Notes: generated by a model from the sequence alone, not told the origin. Shown: positions 46,601-58,247, counted from the stretch's first letter. The stretch is 64,000 bases of DNA from Streptococcus sp. CSL10205-OR2 (GCF_025660655.1 NZ_JAOTIN010000005.1:49972-113971); one strand, 5' to 3'. Made by a program: numbers and translations.

Positions 46601-46736
46601 GATCAGCCGAAACAATTTGTGCTGGTCCATCAGAAAATCCTACAAATAAGCTCGCGATTGCAACAGACAAAAATCCAATCGTTAGTTTACGAAAGGAAAA
46701 TTTCTGCCTTTTCTCACGGTTAAAAGGTGCTTTCAT
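40626..46736 (-). CDS. M26 zinc metalloprotease (IgA1 protease / ZmpB-ZmpC-like), wall-linked
   Basis: A 2036-residue surface protease. Order: YSIRK-like signal (SFRKLTIGFLSVAIASLFVG, residues 14-33); an N-terminal LPKTG at 109-113 followed by two membrane helices, the odd early sorting signal typical of the family; four G5 domains (about 225-610), three of them near-identical; a FIVAR-like helical segment; a GLUG-type beta-helix region (1000-1200, VVGGIIGAG, GYMAGGIAGR); and the M26 protease domain with HEMVH (His1683 to His1687) and probable third ligand Glu1707. Related enzymes cleave human IgA1 or mucins and host adhesion proteins; this substrate is unknown. Expressed from an extended -10 promoter near 46775. 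Confidence 0.86.
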   Translation of the reverse strand: MKAPFNREKRQKFSFRKLTIGFLSVAIASLFVGFSDGPAQIVSADQLTSSTKALKTISYHYVTDSELTKKEYDQIIKGFPSQIEENDTDYYFIYKPQEKIVSDSQNKTLPKTGQQTSDFSTLIASGLILVAIVIIKKKRKKEVIVSLLLLTAGGITMSSQEVLALKNDVLSQFNQTFQIESTQFLPKPVTINGYDYIGYFKIPKDNTKDVEIDSSTSSNIVKVPETAPRQADPKEARVESRLETTTSTIPFTEETQNSDELFVGESKVIQEGVTGQRTITTKIDTIDGSVISTEEISNEVSQSPVNRIVAIGTKIKESNVPETAPTQPDSKEARVESRLETTTSIIPFTEETQDSEELFVGESKVIQEGVTGQRTITTKIDTIDGSVISTEEISNEISQSPVNRIVAIGTKVKESKVPETAPTQPDSKEARVESRLETTTSTIPFTEETQDSDELFVGESKVIQEGVTGQRTITTKIDTIDGSVISTEEISNEISQSPVNRIVAIGTKVKESKVPEAAPRQADNVAEVIYKIETEIEDIDFNHVVVNDADKYEDEEADIRPGVKGKREIVRRIHLIDGQTIKTEEISSTQTLAPVDQITTIGIKVDKRQLQAEYDDKDIVKQDLLYRLAENFKKNAYDQALSNAYAVLNDKEANKTNVKKALDDLKSARQALDGQLKSVPTLAIKTITKNEERKEATVTFTLNDQDQASLSSKLYLYHDSNLLREIEITNINDSLTLSNLDYYTDYTIKTELQYNIGNGNITKLSDNTETFRLDYKKIEFKDVDEIEIYEKEEQNFKRLMSFAEKPTQLDNFFIKIKSDRFKEKLLPISDISEDPSHPNAYKVSVMFDELVQDKQMAEDTQYQSGFHFFVAKSQRNDAVYTDFKDLIAAIKNNPSGSYTIGANLTASDINVSQNDISYVDEFSGTLTAEYNGNKYAIYDLRKPLFNTLKKATITHLDLKNVSIEAVTSELGSLANTVSNSHLEDIAATGHITGSNVVGGIIGAGIENSTIQNVSFEGTVNSSANWQTGYMAGGIAGRLNKASLRAASTNVTLNLPTTGQTHRGGGLVGLMDNNARLSNAIARGKINYSGNSQVGGIVGSTWVNGQVNDVISDIDVQNGNLIHGDTAHNNANIRQAYAVTTDNKGRADKWTTQITFADIANKLTNYHITATITDSKNPLERHENLDYTVLKNAVSERSTAYYNVEKLVPFYNKEWIIYQGNKISTSDKLYQTKLLDVVPMKDSEVIIAIANQKNAINKLMLHYVDGTIDYLPLNVIGQFKNTDIFEYQIANTDLIYTPEEFISDYTDVINQVLPELNTVVFSEESLKTTLKMTDNDKLYELFLEESFADVKSNLANQIRKILTMNQSINTKGKSVKDYLISTIKENKEAILLGLAYMNRWYDINYDDLNTKDLTAFKHDFFGSQDSNSLDVIINIGKSGFEQLKGKNTVLTYSKLLAYPKQQNTLFNLLETYRQLFLPNKSNSRWFKDNSKAYIVETLSDIPEVRSKQETATRDDKFAIGLYDKLTQNSWSFKNMILPLLTMKEESLYIISTLSTISFGGYERYLYNNETPNGEDYKTYMHKLVDTTAKWHRDHFDFWYKILSPESREKLANSILNYDGFNYRNNATQSSWRTLESKDASIRDFFGPVGKWYINNGAGAYATGHDVSFIYYRILDRNGASTMTHEMVHNFDGNIYFEGNGRRTGLGAELFALGLLQAPDNIDEATITINHIFNDYPDSDTRMHTISPKTRFKNADDLQQYIRGMFDVVYSLEYLEAQSVLKATPEVKKEWYRTIENYYVTDEKTGKETHAGNTVRALTDEEVAKLTDFNSLIDNNILNRRDYREGKRGRNGYYTTSLHSPIYAALDNKNGAPGDVMFRRIAFELLAEKGYQNGFIPYVSNQLGDVATAENSLTWSSWFNRNVPLITDQHVLQHIFNGKYESWAAFKKAMYQERIDKLQTLKPITIQYELGNPQSTKTITISSLSQLQELMDAAAQKDFDNLPRATNHTPASWVNLLKKKIYNAYLRETDEFRESIFN
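45191..46063 (-). repeat. Three near-identical 291-bp tandem repeats (G5 domains)
   Basis: Units 45191-45481, 45482-45772 and 45773-46063, each 97 codons, differ at only a few bases. Recent expansion or gene conversion is implied; the number is likely to vary between strains. A fourth, older G5 copy follows. Confidence 0.88.
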
Positions 46737-46768
46737 ATTGCCTCCAAAAAAAAATAATAATATTCTCT

Positions 46769-46777
46769 ATTCTATCA
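46769..46777 (-). promoter_or_regulatory. Extended -10 promoter of the M26 protease gene
   Basis: Minus strand TGATAGAAT, about 33 bases before the ATG at 46736. The ribosome site is GGAGG. Confidence 0.45.
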
Positions 46778-46974
46778 TAAACATAAGAGGAAAACAGTTG
46801 ATTTGATTAATAATTTTGTATAAAATGCATTATTACACTTGAAACGAGAAAAAATCAGAAAAAATAAAAAACTTGATATAATAAGTACCAAAACAACTAC
46901 TCAAAAAGAAGATACTCATGACTAATCAGCCACTACAATTAACATAGTTTTCTATATCAAGATCAGTAAAATAT

Positions 46975-47014
46975 ACAAACACTCTCGAAGCTATATACCT
47001 TCGAGAGTGTTTGT
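46975..47014. terminator. Long perfect hairpin, terminator-like
   Basis: Arms ACAAACACTCTCGAAG and CTTCGAGAGTGTTTGT pair perfectly for 16 bases around an 8-base loop. It has no strong T tract on either side. It lies 135 bases past the end of the PEP-synthase-like gene and may terminate it, or be a remnant inverted repeat. Confidence 0.45.
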
Positions 47015-47148
47015 AAACAACTATATAAAACCAAATTGATTCAAATTTTTAAGCAATAAAGGACACTTTGATGATTTTGCTTACTAAAGCGTTAAGCGTG
47101 CTATTTTCACTTCGTATGCCTCCCCGTCTACAATAGTTTCTTTTCAGT

Positions 47149-50100
47149 CTACTTGATAATACTCAACAAAATTTTCTTCTTTCTTTTAGAGTTTTGAAGT
47201 TTCTCAAAGATATTCTCATCTTGGGAAATTATTGTAAATAATTGACTTAATTTTTCATAATTTATATCTTCTGCATTGTTCATAATCTCTATTGTAGAAT
47301 CAAGAAGCTCTCTCAACAAAGTATAGTCAATTTTCGAGATAAAACTAAAAACTTTGTTATTATCAACTTTAGAAAAATCAAATGTCAGATTAATTAATAA
47401 AACTAAGTCAGATAGCATTTGATTTTTTAATGATGCTGCCATGCTATTTTCAAATTCAACCTTAGCAACCAATCTATAGTTGGTCAATGAGTACTTAATT
47501 TCAGAAAAATATGGAAGTTCCAGATGCTTAGCTAACAAAGTTAGTAATTTATCTAGTACATGTAATCTAGCAATATGTTCTTTATCATGTCCTTTTTCTT
47601 TTCCACGTGGAGCCTCCGTATATTCAATTGATAGATAATTTTGAGAATAAACTATTTCAGATTTATGAATTGTCAAATCAAAAAAGATTTTTAAATAGTT
47701 TCTCGATAAATAACATTTAAAATTTCTAAAGAATCCTAGAATAGGAATTTGTTGATTAATTCTTTTTTCATTTATGCTATTATCTATTTCATTAACAGCT
47801 TTTAATTGAATTTGATGAATGATATTATGAAGTTTATGTAAATTTGTTTGACTTTTATCTTCTTTTTTTATTTCGTTATACCACACGTTATCATATCCAT
47901 AGCCAATTACCATACTAGTATTGCGTGTTGTCTTTAAATAAGTAAAGCTTTGTGAACAATAATTTAAATAATTTTTCCTATATTTTATATCTATCAATTC
48001 TACAAAATATTGACTATAACGAAACCATTTTAATAATTCGGTTCTATATTTCTTATATTTTCCAATATCATCAACAAATTCTTTTGCGATTTGTTTTGCA
48101 TATAGATCACACAATTCAATGTTTTTCTGATATTCTTCACTAAAAATCCTTAAATAAATATTATGATTAGTTTTTTTGACTTTCTCATATAACGACATTA
48201 ACTCTCGACAATTTTGGTAAACAAACTCTGATGAGATACTCTGACCAACATCCTTCGCTTTTTCTATCATCTTATACACATCATTAAATGTGGTTATTGA
48301 ATCTATAAAATTTTTAAAATCTAAGATATCAGCTGGTACTTCCTTTAGCATATCAGTATCTAATAAACCGTAGTTTTGTAACATAAGGAATATCTCAATA
48401 TCTTTTTCATCGTATATAAAATAATTTTTCAGTAAATAGGGAACTAACTTTTCATCATAAAAAAGACCACTTTCGATATTTACAACTAATTGTAAAAATT
48501 TATATTTTTTATTAGTCACTCTTTTTTTAAAAAAGTCAGTGTATTTAACTTTTTGAATCAGTTCAATATAGTTTAATCTATTATCAATATTGCCTAATCC
48601 ATTGATATCTTCGTCATAAAATGATAGTACTTGCTTCAACTTTAAATTTTTGACTCGATTTTTATCTAAATTAAAATAATAATAATCTCTAGCAATCATT
48701 TCTAAAATATCGTCTGATATTTTTTCTTGATAATAATAAAAAGATTCATTTATCCTATGCTTCAGTAAGTATTGTTTATATTCAAAAAGAATACTTACAC
48801 AATCATCTGCCAAAAGAAATTCATTTATAGTTTTATATAAATCTAAGCCAAAGCTAGTATCTAAAGATACCAAGTTCTCTTTCCACCTCACTGAACTTGG
48901 AATATTCTCTAAAAACTTTTGTAATGCACCACTATCATCGGGATTTAAATTAAGGAATTCTCTAAAAACTCTCTCTATTACTAAGAAATTTCCCTCATGA
49001 ACCTTTTTTTCTAAGCTTGGTATAAATAATTTACCGTTTGCCTTATCATCTCCTGTAGTATATTTGTATTGAGGAAGATATTCTGTCAGAATTAAATTTT
49101 TGAGAACATGATCACTGACATAGTATTTCGCTTTACTATTTCGTTGTAAAAAAATGTATTTTTCGATTGATACTTTATAAACAGAAACCCCCGATTCTCT
49201 GAATCTTAAAATCTCATGTTCAAATCCATTGCCTTCTAAAACTACAACAATTGGCTTATTATCAAGATTTTTTATATAGCAGTCCCATGCTGTAATGACG
49301 TCATAAGATAATAATAACTTACCCGAATACGTCTCACCATAATAACTTAGTAAATTAGATGATATAACTTGATCCGTTTTATTGGAAATAAGTGATTTAT
49401 TTGAGATAGGAAGGGTATGTAATTTTCTAGCCTGTACTAAGAATAGCCTAGACCCATTAACAACCCTTTTATCCTTACCTTTGACATCAAAAAAGGTTTC
49501 ACTTTTTTCTCTATATCTATAATATGTCGTATATGCTGAGGTCTTTCCTACAATTTTACCGAGTCCAAAAGCGCAGCTAAACTCTATTTTATTATTGGAT
49601 TTAAATCCTACAATAGATATTTTTAGATTGTCTAATGTCTCTAATACCCACTCTGAATCAATTGAAATTTTAAATAAATCAGCTAGTAAGTCTATTTGAT
49701 CGAAAATTAAATCTATAGTATCTAAGTCTAATTCTGGAAAAACTTGATCAGAAATATCTTCATTACTTTCTAGAAATTCCTGAAAAAAAACATCAATTGA
49801 TTGTATATAATTTTCAAATGATATTGTTTTGTCAAGATTTAACTGATATATTGTTCTAAGGCTAAAAAATGATTCAATAAGTTCACAATATTTTGTCATT
49901 AAACTATCACACGAATGATTTTTAACAACTACAGAATGAAACAAACCTGCACTTGAAAAAGTTTCTTTATCCTCTAAGGAATCAGAGCGAATAATAATTG
50001 TTTTTCCTTCAAATTCTTTATATACTTCATAAAATAGGCTCTTTCTACCAATACACCATTGATAGAATTTTTCAAAGAAAAGATAATCTGACAACAATTC

Positions 50101-50298
50101 TAATTCTTCATAAGATCGTTGACTTGCAATTTTTATAACTTGAAAATAATATTCTTTTAACTCCTCTATAAAAGGAGGATTTTCTAATAGAAACTGTTGA
50201 AATGTATTGATTAACAGTTTTTTTGCTCGAGGAATATTTATTTGTGGTAAATGAGTAGATACATGCTGTAAATTTTTAAATTTTCCAAATGTCATCAT
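47149..50298 (-). CDS. PEP-synthase-like protein with unknown C-terminal half
   Basis: A 1049-residue protein. Residues 95-291 look like the ATP-grasp (PPDK N-terminal) domain of PEP synthase and rifampin phosphotransferase: RSDSLEDKETFSSAG (104-118) and the closing LFLVQAR (285-291). After it, residues 310-375 resemble the swivelling phosphohistidine domain, but the usual TSHAA loop reads FEHEI with His361. The remaining 670 residues are helical, Lys/Tyr-rich and unlike any family I know; the PEP/pyruvate-binding barrel is missing. So it could transfer a phosphate from ATP to the histidine and on to an unknown target. It has no signal peptide. The start is supported by an AAGGAAA site. It is not in an operon with core genes; a fragment of the hydrolase gene lies just upstream. 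Confidence 0.6.
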   Translation of the reverse strand: MMTFGKFKNLQHVSTHLPQINIPRAKKLLINTFQQFLLENPPFIEELKEYYFQVIKIASQRSYEELELLSDYLFFEKFYQWCIGRKSLFYEVYKEFEGKTIIIRSDSLEDKETFSSAGLFHSVVVKNHSCDSLMTKYCELIESFFSLRTIYQLNLDKTISFENYIQSIDVFFQEFLESNEDISDQVFPELDLDTIDLIFDQIDLLADLFKISIDSEWVLETLDNLKISIVGFKSNNKIEFSCAFGLGKIVGKTSAYTTYYRYREKSETFFDVKGKDKRVVNGSRLFLVQARKLHTLPISNKSLISNKTDQVISSNLLSYYGETYSGKLLLSYDVITAWDCYIKNLDNKPIVVVLEGNGFEHEILRFRESGVSVYKVSIEKYIFLQRNSKAKYYVSDHVLKNLILTEYLPQYKYTTGDDKANGKLFIPSLEKKVHEGNFLVIERVFREFLNLNPDDSGALQKFLENIPSSVRWKENLVSLDTSFGLDLYKTINEFLLADDCVSILFEYKQYLLKHRINESFYYYQEKISDDILEMIARDYYYFNLDKNRVKNLKLKQVLSFYDEDINGLGNIDNRLNYIELIQKVKYTDFFKKRVTNKKYKFLQLVVNIESGLFYDEKLVPYLLKNYFIYDEKDIEIFLMLQNYGLLDTDMLKEVPADILDFKNFIDSITTFNDVYKMIEKAKDVGQSISSEFVYQNCRELMSLYEKVKKTNHNIYLRIFSEEYQKNIELCDLYAKQIAKEFVDDIGKYKKYRTELLKWFRYSQYFVELIDIKYRKNYLNYCSQSFTYLKTTRNTSMVIGYGYDNVWYNEIKKEDKSQTNLHKLHNIIHQIQLKAVNEIDNSINEKRINQQIPILGFFRNFKCYLSRNYLKIFFDLTIHKSEIVYSQNYLSIEYTEAPRGKEKGHDKEHIARLHVLDKLLTLLAKHLELPYFSEIKYSLTNYRLVAKVEFENSMAASLKNQMLSDLVLLINLTFDFSKVDNNKVFSFISKIDYTLLRELLDSTIEIMNNAEDINYEKLSQLFTIISQDENIFEKLQNSKRKKKILLSIIK

Positions 50299-50304
50299 TT
50301 AATA

Positions 50305-50358
50305 TTTCCTTTTCGGCGATAAACAATTCATTGCAGAACGATAATAATTAGAGGCATT
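50305..50358 (-). pseudogene. Fragment of a second alpha/beta hydrolase gene
   Basis: Reading the minus strand gives NASNYYRSAMNCLSPK, close to residues near 100 of the hydrolase at 38768-39976 (SNYYRSAMNCLSPK). At the DNA level 37 of 42 bases match (50314-50355 against the 39.67 kb region). The frame stops just before the PEP-synthase-like gene. This piece is a relic of a paralogue or of a duplication. Confidence 0.72.
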
Positions 50359-50589
50359 AGTATTCCTCAATAGTTACTTGATGAAAAAGTTGTTGTATAT
50401 CAAACCATGCCAATATAAAAAATACTATCTGCAAGGTTGATTAATACTCTAACAAACAATAACTTTATGATATTAAACATTTTTCTTAAATTCCTCGGCT
50501 CTATATTGTGTAATGGTTTTTAAAAATAGCAATCAGTATTTCAAAAGTCATTATTCTAAATGATCCTGTACAAACTTTAACTATATTTT

Positions 50590-51963
<1,374 letters not shown>

Positions 51964-51983
51964 TTAAGCATTTCTTTCATTCC

Positions 51984-52009
51984 ACAAAAAAAGAGTGGCA
52001 AGCCACTCT
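51984..52009 (-). terminator. Terminator of the LCP protein gene
   Basis: Perfect 8-bp stem AGAGTGGC/GCCACTCT with an AA loop, preceded on the plus strand by seven A that read as a U tract on the minus strand. Only 12 bases past the stop at 52021. Confidence 0.8.
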
Positions 52010-52020
52010 ATTATATCACA

Positions 52021-53505
52021 TTATCGTAAGCCTAATTCAGAAAGACGATTTTGGTACTTATCAAAATCAATGGCTAAGCCTTGGCCCCCATACATGTCAT
52101 AGTCGTCAATCCAATCTCCAAACTCAGGGATAGTTTCTTGTTGAATACCTTCCTTACCACTAGTCACAACAGATAAACCATTACTAATAAGGAAAGGATA
52201 AGAGACATTGGTTGAGGTGAGGGCATAGATTTTTCCTATGGCAGCAGACCCTGTAAATAGTTTCGTCGGATCTTTGATTTGGTCTATGACAGCTGCCATC
52301 ACCTGTTGCTGACGTTTCGTTCTCCCAAAATCCCCTTCATCATCTTTACGAAAACGGGCATAGTTGAGGAGGGTTCTACCATCCATCCGTTGTTTTCCAA
52401 CAGCAATCGTCTGGTCTGGAACAATTCCATTTTCCATCCTTAAATCATCTGGCACATCAACAGACTCAACGACTTCACCATTAATAGTAGAAAATTGAGC
52501 ATCGATGGCAACACCATTAGGAAAGAGCGTGTCAATCGCTTCTGCGAAGGTTTCAAAGTCAATCATGACATAATATTTGATATCAATATCAAAATTACGT
52601 TTGAGCGTTTGACGCATAAACTCAGCACCTTGATTGTCATTTTGTTCACCAATCGCAAAGGCTGAATTGAGCTTGCTATCATAACTATAGTCATCATAGC
52701 TAACGCCTTCAATATTGACCAAAATATCACGCATGAAGCTGACCATTTTAACCTGACCTGATTCATTACCAATATTAACCACCATAATCGTGTCGGTTCT
52801 TGCTTCATCAGACCCTTGACTAACACGTCTATCACTACCTAAAACTAAGATATTGGTACCATCAAAAGTGTCCTGCCCATCAAAAAATTCTTCTACTGCA
52901 GGACTAAAGTTGGCACTATCAGAAGAGACATCATTCATGCCTTTAAAAAACATGATGACCATGCCGATAAAAGTTAAAACAATGAGGGCTAAAAGGAGTT
53001 TAAGAAAGGTCTTAAAACGAAAACGACGTCTCCTTGGTTTTTTCTTAGCAAGTGGTGCAGTAGGTTCAACCATATCCCGTTGTACAAGTCGCTTTTGTTT
53101 TCTTGAGCGTCTCTTTTCACTGGCGCGATATTTGGGTAAGCCATCAATCACGTAGTTATCATCTTCAACATCCTCATAACTATCGTAATGATTATCATTG
53201 TCATAATCATCGTATTGATTATAGTCATCTTGCTCGAAATGTCTTTGTCTAGCGTACTGAGAACTCCTATCATACTCAAAAGGTCTGTAGGCGTCTTGTC
53301 TTCTTCTTGATGTTCGTTGTGGTGCTTGACGTTCCTGTGTAAATTGATTAGAACTGCCACTTTGTGCTCTATAAGTTTGGAATTTACTATGAAGATAATT
53401 AAATTCCTCTTCTTCTCTTTGATTCAAATAATGAATGTTTTTTAAGAGGTACTGATAGCGCAGTTCTTCATGGTGGGTCAAGCCAATATCTCTTTTTCTT
53501 GCCAT
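52021..53505 (-). CDS. LytR-CpsA-Psr (LCP) family wall glycopolymer ligase
   Basis: A 494-residue type II membrane protein. The first 165 residues are cytoplasmic: a charged helical part, then a stretch very rich in Asp, Tyr and Asn (about 92-118), then basic clusters. One membrane helix lies near 167-190 (LLLALIVLTFIGMVIMFF). The outer LCP domain starts with ILVLGSDRR and has the motif of Arg and Asp residues (DEARTDTIMVV, SFMRDILVNIEG) that bind the polyprenyl pyrophosphate. LCP enzymes attach teichoic acid or capsule to peptidoglycan. The cytoplasmic extension is longer than in many members. It is the gene after aroK, with a 164-base gap. Confidence 0.85.
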   Translation of the reverse strand: MARKRDIGLTHHEELRYQYLLKNIHYLNQREEEEFNYLHSKFQTYRAQSGSSNQFTQERQAPQRTSRRRQDAYRPFEYDRSSQYARQRHFEQDDYNQYDDYDNDNHYDSYEDVEDDNYVIDGLPKYRASEKRRSRKQKRLVQRDMVEPTAPLAKKKPRRRRFRFKTFLKLLLALIVLTFIGMVIMFFKGMNDVSSDSANFSPAVEEFFDGQDTFDGTNILVLGSDRRVSQGSDEARTDTIMVVNIGNESGQVKMVSFMRDILVNIEGVSYDDYSYDSKLNSAFAIGEQNDNQGAEFMRQTLKRNFDIDIKYYVMIDFETFAEAIDTLFPNGVAIDAQFSTINGEVVESVDVPDDLRMENGIVPDQTIAVGKQRMDGRTLLNYARFRKDDEGDFGRTKRQQQVMAAVIDQIKDPTKLFTGSAAIGKIYALTSTNVSYPFLISNGLSVVTSGKEGIQQETIPEFGDWIDDYDMYGGQGLAIDFDKYQNRLSELGLR

Positions 53506-53669
53506 TGCTTTTTCCTATCTGTACTTTTTTTCTGTGACACAATGCATTTTTATCTATAGTCACACAATCATCTAAAATTTTATACTGATTTTAAGCAACT
53601 GTCAACTATTCACAGTAAAATAGGCGATTTCTACAGGATTTTTGACAGATTTTTCTTTTTAAGTATCAT

Positions 53670-55440
<1,771 letters not shown>

Positions 55441-55474
55441 TTACTGTTTTATATGACTTATCACTTAGACAATA

Positions 55475-55524
55475 AACAAAAACACCTAAAATGTGAGAGA
55501 AAACTCAAACATTAAGATGTTTTA
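55475..55524 (-). terminator. Terminator of the UPF0342 gene
   Basis: Arms AAACACCTAAAATGTGAG and CTCAAACATTAAGATGTTT, imperfect pairing with a U run on the minus strand. Confidence 0.6.
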
Positions 55525-55531
55525 ATAGATT

Positions 55532-55873
55532 TTATTCTGCTAATTCTTGTAATGGTTTAAAGATAATTTTTTCAATATCTTGAATATAAACAGATAAGCG
55601 TTGTTGATTGTCAAAGAAATGTTTAAGGAGTTCATTTTTTTCAATTCTTTCTCCTAATTCTTGTAAGGTTTTTTGTTCCTCTTGACCTGGCATTTGTCCT
55701 GTTGTCATCATGGCTTGGATTTTTTGTTGTGCTTCTAAAAATTCTTGCCACAAGGCTTTAGCATCTTCATTGGCATCCACTTCTTTTTTAGCGGCAACAA
55801 CTGCTTTGTACTCTTCTAAATCACGAATGCCTCTCTCAAGTGAATTAGCAAGGTCATAGATATTTACTGACAT
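55532..55873 (-). CDS. UPF0342 (YheA-like) small helical protein
   Basis: A 113-residue coiled-coil-like helical protein. MSVNIYDLANSLERGIRDL and the GQMPGQEEQKTLQELGERI segment match the UPF0342 family (relatives of YlbF/YmcA). In Bacillus, YlbF and YmcA act with YaaT on RNase Y; UPF0342 members have no confirmed role. It has an own extended -10 promoter (TGTTATAAT at 55927-55935) and terminator, standing alone between aroC and aroA. Confidence 0.85.
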   Translation of the reverse strand: MSVNIYDLANSLERGIRDLEEYKAVVAAKKEVDANEDAKALWQEFLEAQQKIQAMMTTGQMPGQEEQKTLQELGERIEKNELLKHFFDNQQRLSVYIQDIEKIIFKPLQELAE

Positions 55874-55926
55874 AGTGTTCTCCTTTATGATAAGTCTTAT
55901 TAATCAAATGATTAATGATCTTTACC

Positions 55927-55935
55927 ATTATAACA
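55927..55935 (-). promoter_or_regulatory. Extended -10 promoter of the UPF0342 gene
   Basis: Minus strand TGTTATAAT, about 54 bases before the ATG at 55873. Confidence 0.55.
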
Positions 55936-56002
55936 TATTCCTTAGTTTTTAGCTTTTATCATCCGGTTTAAAAGCATTAAATAGCATAAGAGTTAGTTAA
56001 AA

Positions 56003-57169
56003 TTAAAACAATTTTAATTTTTCTTGATAACTGGTAAAGGCTTCTTTGAGGTCTGTCATATTATTAGAAGTAAATGTTTCTAAAATCTCAGAAGCAAGAA
56101 CAGTTGCAATGACATTTTCCATGACAACACCCGCTGCAGGAAGAGCCGTCGTATCACTTCTTTCAACACTTGCCTTATACGGTTCATGAGTTTTGACATC
56201 AACAGTCATCAAGGGTTTATAAAGCGTTGGAATAGGCTTCATCACTCCCTTAATAATCAGCGGTTGTCCATTTGTCATACCACCTTCAAAGCCACCTAAA
56301 CGGTTAGTTTTTCGACTATAACCTGTCTCTTTCTCCCAGACAATCTCATCCATGACCTGACTACCCCTTAGATGAGCAGATTCAAAACCCAGACCAAATT
56401 CGACACCTTTAAAGGCATTAATGGATAAAACGGCCTGGGCTAGTTTACCGTCAAGTTTGCGGTCCCACTGCACATAAGAACCCAGTCCAGCCGGAACACC
56501 TAGAGCAATCGTTTCAATAACACCGCCTAGAGTATCTCCTTGTTTTTTGATATTGTCAATTTGTTCTTTAATAGCCATTTCAAAAGCATCATTAGCAATC
56601 GAAAGGTCTGATTGTCCAGCTTTCGTCTTTATCTCTTGATAGGTCAATTCATCTGAAAGGTCAATAGTCATACCACCAAAAACAGTGATATGATGAAAGA
56701 CTGTTATTGACAATTCTTCCAAAAGGCGTTTTGCTACTGCGCCAATAGCTACTCTCATAGCTGTTTCACGCGCACTAGAGCGCTCCAACGTATTTCTCAA
56801 ATCAGAAAAACCATACTTCATCCCACCAACCAAGTCTGCGTGACCAGGACGAGGCTTGGTTAACTGGCGTATGTGTTTTTGACGCTCATCAATCTCATGG
56901 ACAGCCATGACCTGAGACCAATGGTCAAAATCTTTATTTGGCATGGTTAAAGTGATAGGACTTCCTAAAGTCAATCCATGTCGAACACCTGATGTTATCT
57001 CAATGCGATCAGATTCAATCAACATTCTATCGCCTCTACCATAACCTTTTTGGCGTCTTTGTAATTCCTTATTAATATCATCAGCATTCAAAAAAAGACC
57101 TGCTGGAACACCTTCAATGATAGCTGTTAAGTGTGGGCCGTGAGATTCACCCGCAGTAAAATATCTCAT
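56003..57169 (-). CDS. aroC: Chorismate synthase
   Basis: A 388-residue flavin-dependent enzyme that turns EPSP into chorismate. Motifs [14 protein letters not shown] at the start, [14 protein letters not shown] and [14 protein letters not shown] in the middle are complete. ATG at 57169 overlaps the aroB stop by four bases, so translation is coupled. It is the last gene of the RNA methyltransferase-aroD-aroE-aroB-aroC transcript. Confidence 0.95.
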   Translation of the reverse strand: MRYFTAGESHGPHLTAIIEGVPAGLFLNADDINKELQRRQKGYGRGDRMLIESDRIEITSGVRHGLTLGSPITLTMPNKDFDHWSQVMAVHEIDERQKHIRQLTKPRPGHADLVGGMKYGFSDLRNTLERSSARETAMRVAIGAVAKRLLEELSITVFHHITVFGGMTIDLSDELTYQEIKTKAGQSDLSIANDAFEMAIKEQIDNIKKQGDTLGGVIETIALGVPAGLGSYVQWDRKLDGKLAQAVLSINAFKGVEFGLGFESAHLRGSQVMDEIVWEKETGYSRKTNRLGGFEGGMTNGQPLIIKGVMKPIPTLYKPLMTVDVKTHEPYKASVERSDTTALPAAGVVMENVIATVLASEILETFTSNNMTDLKEAFTSYQEKLKLF

Positions 57170-58236
57170 TTTTTCTCCAAATAATCTCTAACGTCTTCTA
57201 TAGCAATTGACTCAATCTTTGCTTGCCCTTTTTCTGGAACAAGAACCAGTTTCAATTGTTTACCATTTACTTTTTTGTCATGTGTGATAGCTTGATACAA
57301 CTTTTCTTTATCCCATTTTAAAGGGGCAACAGGTAGACCAAATTTCTGACACATGGTTTTTATTTCATTAGAAATGCCTTTTGCCATTAACCCTTTTTCT
57401 TCAGCTATTTTTGCGACTTGTATCATACCCATCGCAACAGCTTCACCGTGATAAATGTCACCATAGCCAGCCGTCTGCTCTATGGCATGACCAATCGTGT
57501 GACCAAAATTAAGAAAATGCCTTAAACCAGTGTCATATTCATCGGCTAGGACAACTTCTTTTTTAACCTGACAAGAATGATAAATAAGGCGTTCAGCATT
57601 TTTCAAAATACTCTCTCTTGTTCCAGCCATCTCCTCTAATACTTGCCAAAGATTGGTATCAGCAATCAAAGCACATTTAATCACTTCACCCATTCCTTCA
57701 ATCAATTCACGTTCATCTAAAGTTTTTAAGACTTCTGGATCAATTAAAACCCCGTCTGGTTGATGAAAGGTCCCCAATAAATTTTTAGCAGTTTTAGTGT
57801 TAACACCCGTTTTACCACCAATAGAAGCATCTACTTGAGCAATAAGACTGGTTGGGATTTGTAAAAAATGTAGCCCTCTCATATAAGTTGAAGCAACAAA
57901 CCCTGCCAAATCACCAACAACACCACCACCAAGAGCGATAATACCATCAGCTTTACTCATTCCAAATGAAGATAAAAAATCATATATTTTTTCAATAGTT
58001 GTCAGATTTTTTGATGGTTCCCCTGCTAAAAAATCAAAAACAGCTACTTGAAAGCCTTGGCTCTCCAACTGTAATTTCACATGTTCGGCATATAAATTAG
58101 CCACACGATTATCTGAAATAATAACAATTTTTTGTGGTTGCCAAAAAGATGCTACCCATTCTCCAACACGGTAAAGGCCTTGGTTTTCAATAAGAATATC
58201 ATAGGGATGACTAGGAAGATTAACGTGTATTTTCAT
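57166..58236 (-). CDS. aroB: 3-dehydroquinate synthase
   Basis: A 356-residue NAD- and zinc-dependent enzyme for the second step of the shikimate pathway. [19 protein letters not shown] (NAD-binding) and HGEAVAMGM with zinc-ligand residues ([13 protein letters not shown]) are intact. Two adjacent ATG codons exist; I choose the second (58236) for its seven-base spacing to GGAG. It follows aroE closely and overlaps aroC. Confidence 0.94.
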   Translation of the reverse strand: MKIHVNLPSHPYDILIENQGLYRVGEWVASFWQPQKIVIISDNRVANLYAEHVKLQLESQGFQVAVFDFLAGEPSKNLTTIEKIYDFLSSFGMSKADGIIALGGGVVGDLAGFVASTYMRGLHFLQIPTSLIAQVDASIGGKTGVNTKTAKNLLGTFHQPDGVLIDPEVLKTLDERELIEGMGEVIKCALIADTNLWQVLEEMAGTRESILKNAERLIYHSCQVKKEVVLADEYDTGLRHFLNFGHTIGHAIEQTAGYGDIYHGEAVAMGMIQVAKIAEEKGLMAKGISNEIKTMCQKFGLPVAPLKWDKEKLYQAITHDKKVNGKQLKLVLVPEKGQAKIESIAIEDVRDYLEKK

Positions 58237-58247
58237 CATCAGACTCC

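Larger units (their letters stand above)
46737..47148. other. Intergenic region between M26 protease and PEP-synthase-like gene
   Basis: Contains the protease promoter at its left and a 16-bp perfect hairpin (46975-47014). A short AT-rich stretch on the plus strand near 46880 has TATAAT and a nine-codon frame, too short to call a gene. Confidence 0.5.

Noticed and set aside
46880..46950. A nine-codon frame after a TATAAT box on the plus strand
   Set aside because: Too short and without any conserved feature; perhaps a relic of the same IS that left the fragment at 40.4 kb, but I could not show it.
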